64,000 nt of DNA from Myxococcus guangdongensis (GTDB lineage Bacteria; Myxococcota; Myxococcia; Myxococcales; Myxococcaceae). Of the stretch, positions 61,343 to 64,000 are shown in pieces. Under the pieces are notes generated by a model. It did no database searches, had not been told where the DNA came from, and saw only the letters and a program-made list of their open reading frames with translations. Location of the stretch: positions 744,001-808,000 of the forward strand of contig NZ_JAJVKW010000002.1 in NCBI RefSeq assembly GCF_024198255.1, written 5' to 3'. Position 1 is the first letter of the stretch. The number at the start of each line of letters is the position of its first letter. Made by a program: the position numbers and the translations under genes.

Positions 61343-61867
61343 ATGGGCCGCCTGACTCCCATCAACTTCAAGAAGTGGATCGACGAGCACCGCCACCTGC
61401 TCAAGCCGCCCGTCGGCAACCAGCAGGTGTGGGCGGACCGTGAGTTCATGGTCACCGTCGTCGGCGGCCCCAACGCGCGCACGGACTTCCACATCAACGA
61501 GGGCGAGGAGTTCTTCTACCAGCTGGAGGGCACGATGAACCTGCGCGTGCTCGACGACGGCAAGCCCGTGGACATCCCCATCTCCGAGGGCGAAATCTTC
61601 CTGCTGCCGCCCAAGGTGCCGCACTCGCCCCAGCGCCCCGCGGGCACCGTGGGGCTGGTGCTGGAGCGCCGCCGCCTGCCGCACGAGATGGACGGGTTCA
61701 TGTGGATGTGCCCGTCCTGCGGCGAGAAGCTCTACGAGGAGTTCGTGCACGTCACCAACCTCGTGACGCAGCTGCCGCCCATCTTCGAGCACTTCTACGG
61801 CAACGACGCGAACTGCACCTGCAAGAAGTGCGGGACGAAGGTGACCAAGGGAGGGCCGACGCGTTGA
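61343..61867 (+). CDS. 3-hydroxyanthranilate 3,4-dioxygenase
   Basis: 174 aa, the bacterial form. Cupin iron ligands are seen in FHINEGEEFFYQLEG (His, Glu) and PPKVPHSPQRP (His). The C-terminal rubredoxin-like metal site has CPSC and CTCKKC. It opens the ring of 3-hydroxyanthranilate to 2-amino-3-carboxymuconate semialdehyde (ACMS). The stop overlaps the next start (TTGA). Confidence 0.96.
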   Translation: MGRLTPINFKKWIDEHRHLLKPPVGNQQVWADREFMVTVVGGPNARTDFHINEGEEFFYQLEGTMNLRVLDDGKPVDIPISEGEIFLLPPKVPHSPQRPAGTVGLVLERRRLPHEMDGFMWMCPSCGEKLYEEFVHVTNLVTQLPPIFEHFYGNDANCTCKKCGTKVTKGGPTR

Positions 61868-62880
61868 AGGTCGACATCCACACGCACCTGCTCCCCGAGA
61901 AGCTGCCGCGATTCGCCGAGCGCTACGGGTACGGCGGCTTCATCACGCTGGACCACCACGCGCCGTGCCGCGCGCGGATGCTGCGCGACGACGGGAAGTT
62001 CTTCCGGGAGGTCGAGAGCAACTGCTGGGACCCGGTGAAGCGCATCGAGGAATGCGACGACGTGGGCGTCCACGTGCAGGTCATCTCCACCGTGCCGGTG
62101 ATGTTCAGCTACTGGACGCAGCCGGAGCACGGGCTGGACTTGTCGCGCTTCCTCAACGACCACGTGGCCTCGGTGGTGCGCGAGCACCCCAAGCGCTTCG
62201 TGGGGCTGGGCACGGTGCCGCTGCAGTCGCCGGAGCGGGCGGTGCGGGAGCTGGAGCGGTGCGTGAAGGAGCTGGGATTGGCGGGCGTGCAGATTGGCAG
62301 CCACGTCAACGACTGGAACCTCTCCGACGAGAAGCTCTTCCCGTTCTTCCAGGCGGCGAGCGAGCTGGGCGCGTCCATCTTCGTCCACCCGTGGGACATG
62401 ATGGGCGAGGCGAAGATGCAGAAGTACTGGCTGCCGTGGCTGGTGGGCATGCCCGCGGAGATGTCCTTGGCCATGTGCTCGCTCATCTTCGGCGGCGTGC
62501 TGGAGCGGCTGCCCCAGCTGCGCTTCGCCTTCGCGCACGGCGGCGGCGCGTTCCCCGGGACGCTGGGCCGAATCGAGCACGGCTTCGAGGCGCGGCCGGA
62601 CCTGGTGGCGGTGGACAACAAGGTGCCGCCGCGCGAGTACCTGGGGCGCTTCTGGGTGGACTCGCTGGTGCATGACGCGGACACGCTGCGCTTCATCGTG
62701 AAGCTGTTCGGCCAGGACAAGGTGGCGCTGGGCAGTGACTATCCGTTCCCCCTGGGCGAGCTGCGCCCGGGCACCCTCATCGAATCGCTGACGGAGCTTT
62801 CATCCGACGCGCGCGAGCAGCTCCTGTGGAAGAACGCCCTGACGTGGCTGGGGCGCTCGCGCGAGGACTTCGCCCCATGA
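61864..62880 (+). CDS. 2-amino-3-carboxymuconate-6-semialdehyde decarboxylase (ACMSD)
   Basis: 338 aa from TTG overlapping the dioxygenase stop; the conserved start VDIHTHLLPEKLP follows at once. Amidohydrolase fold with zinc ligands in HTHLLP, IFVHPWDMMG and the late GSDYPFPLGE; FAHGGGAFPGTLGR is also typical. It removes CO2 from ACMS to give 2-aminomuconate semialdehyde, steering flow to catabolism rather than quinolinate. It is coupled to kynU by ATGA. Confidence 0.95.
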   Translation: MKVDIHTHLLPEKLPRFAERYGYGGFITLDHHAPCRARMLRDDGKFFREVESNCWDPVKRIEECDDVGVHVQVISTVPVMFSYWTQPEHGLDLSRFLNDHVASVVREHPKRFVGLGTVPLQSPERAVRELERCVKELGLAGVQIGSHVNDWNLSDEKLFPFFQAASELGASIFVHPWDMMGEAKMQKYWLPWLVGMPAEMSLAMCSLIFGGVLERLPQLRFAFAHGGGAFPGTLGRIEHGFEARPDLVAVDNKVPPREYLGRFWVDSLVHDADTLRFIVKLFGQDKVALGSDYPFPLGELRPGTLIESLTELSSDAREQLLWKNALTWLGRSREDFAP

Positions 62881-64000
62881 CGACGTACACCTTCGAGGAC
62901 TCCGAGGACTTCGCGCGCAAGGCCGACGCCGAGGACAGGCTTGCCTCCTACCGCGAGCAGTTCCACTTCCCGCCCGGCCCGGATGGCAAGCCGGTGGTGT
63001 ACCTGGCGGGCAACTCGCTGGGACTCCAGCCGAAGAACGCCGCGCGCTACGTGCAGGAGGAGATGGAGGACTGGGCCCGCTTCGGCGTGGAGGGGCACCA
63101 CCACGGGCGCCACCCGTGGCTGCACTACCACGAGCTCGTCACGGAGCAGGCCGCGCGACTGGTGGGCGCGAAGCCGCAGGAAGTGGTGGTGATGAACACC
63201 CTGACGGTGAACCTGCACCTGATGATGGTGTCGTTCTACCGGCCCACGAAGGAGCGCTTCAAGATTCTCGTCGAGGGCGGCGCGTTCCCGTCGGACCAGT
63301 ACGCGGTGGCCTCGCAGACGCGCTTCCACGGGTATGACGCGCGCGAGGCGGTGCTGGAGCTCAAGCCGCGCCAAGGTGAGGAGACGCTGCGCACCGAGGA
63401 CATCCTGGCGACGCTGGAGCAGCATGGCCACGAGGTGGCGCTGGTGCTGCTGGGCAGCGTGAACTACCTCACGGGGCAGGCGTTCGACATCCCCGCGATT
63501 ACGCGCGCGGCGCACGCGAAGGGCTGCCTGGTCGGGTTCGACCTGGCGCACGGCGCGGGGAATTTGAAGCTGTCGCTGCACGACGACGGGCCGGACTTCG
63601 CGGTGTGGTGCTCGTACAAGTACCTCAACGGCGGACCTGGGAGCCTGGGGGGTGTGTTCGTGCACGAGCGGCACGCGCGCGCGAAGGACATCCCCCGGTT
63701 CGAGGGCTGGTGGGGACACGACAAGGCCACGCGCTTCCAGATGGGTCCGCACTTCGACGCGCTGCCGGGCGCGGAGGGTTGGCAGCTGTCGAATCCGCCC
63801 ATCCTCCAGTTGGCGGCGCTGCGCGCGTCGTTCGAGCTGTTCGACCAGGCGGGCATGGAGGCGCTGCGCGCCAAGAGCGAGCGACTCACGGGGTATCTGG
63901 AGTTCCTGTTGGACAAGCTGCCGCCGGGCTACGTGCGCATCACCACGCCGCGCGACGTGAAGCAGCGAGGGGCGCAGTTGTCCCTGCGGTTCCAGGGTGA
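62877..64000 (+). CDS. kynU: kynureninase (incomplete, runs past the right edge)
   Basis: About 374 of the expected 420 or so codons are inside the window. PLP-enzyme features: YLAGNSLGLQPKNAARYV, FGVEGHHHGRHPW, the phosphate/aspartate region VGFDLAHGAGN, and the PLP lysine in WCSYKYLNGGPGS. It cleaves (3-hydroxy)kynurenine to (3-hydroxy)anthranilate plus alanine. The ATG overlaps the ACMSD stop. The operon probably continues, perhaps with kynurenine monooxygenase or tryptophan dioxygenase, beyond the edge. Confidence 0.95.
   Translation, partial: MTTYTFEDSEDFARKADAEDRLASYREQFHFPPGPDGKPVVYLAGNSLGLQPKNAARYVQEEMEDWARFGVEGHHHGRHPWLHYHELVTEQAARLVGAKPQEVVVMNTLTVNLHLMMVSFYRPTKERFKILVEGGAFPSDQYAVASQTRFHGYDAREAVLELKPRQGEETLRTEDILATLEQHGHEVALVLLGSVNYLTGQAFDIPAITRAAHAKGCLVGFDLAHGAGNLKLSLHDDGPDFAVWCSYKYLNGGPGSLGGVFVHERHARAKDIPRFEGWWGHDKATRFQMGPHFDALPGAEGWQLSNPPILQLAALRASFELFDQAGMEALRAKSERLTGYLEFLLDKLPPGYVRITTPRDVKQRGAQLSLRFQG

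Overview
The window is high-GC DNA with strong third-position GC bias. It carries several marks of a myxobacterium of the Myxococcus/Corallococcus/Pyxidicoccus type: a MYXO-CTERM sorting tail, a SitA5-like exchange lipoprotein, three Hanks-type Ser/Thr kinases within about 12 kb, several orphan histidine kinases, sigma-54 promoters with an NtrC-type activator, and Cys-rich repeat lipoproteins. I saw no rRNA, tRNA, CRISPR array, insertion sequence or phage gene. The last gene (kynureninase) runs off the right edge.

Layout. 0-9.3 kb: a cupin/JmjC-like dioxygenase, a large TPR-CHAT protease-like protein, a surface-sorted polysaccharide lyase, and a marR-emrA-emrB efflux operon with two matching operator-like sites. 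9.3-25.2 kb: a cobalamin region. It holds cobT-cobS-cobC, a cytochrome P450, btuF-btuD-btuC, divergent cobyric acid synthase, and a four-gene overlapping operon (WD40-like protein, carbamoyltransferase, TonB receptor, propeller lipoprotein). The last pair recalls the BtuB/BtuG arrangement. P450 and btuC converge across an exact 4 x 87-bp tandem array made from the ends of both genes.

25.2-35.7 kb: an envelope-stress-like two-component system (histidine kinase plus sigma-54 activator) and an HtrA protease 8 kb away. Both have a good -24/-12 promoter preceded by clusters of a 15-bp palindrome, GGGGCA-N3-TGCCCC. Between them lie a glutaminyl cyclase lipoprotein, cyclophilin, the SitA5-like lipoprotein, a YbhN flippase-like protein and a single-domain response regulator. 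35.8-49.7 kb is a signalling block: a 1342-aa PknK-like kinase, an OPT transporter translationally coupled to an FHA-PAS-PAS-histidine kinase-receiver protein, two more Ser/Thr kinases, an NGLST-repeat lipoprotein and a cytosolic histidine kinase.

49.6-64 kb: a cysteine dioxygenase-like cupin with a divergent FAD oxidoreductase, two unknown proteins, and a kynurenine / 3-hydroxyanthranilate catabolic locus. The coupled operon encodes aminomuconate semialdehyde dehydrogenase, a RidA-type deaminase, 3-hydroxyanthranilate dioxygenase, ACMS decarboxylase and kynureninase. The next pathway enzyme, an oxalocrotonate decarboxylase, lies 3.8 kb away on the other strand.

The most interesting signals are the two sigma-54/palindrome promoters that appear to define a small regulon, the BtuB/BtuG-like pair in a proteobacterial-type B12 locus, the SitA5-like lipoprotein with a degraded nuclease motif and no adjacent immunity gene, and tandem copies of gene 3' ends at two convergent junctions.
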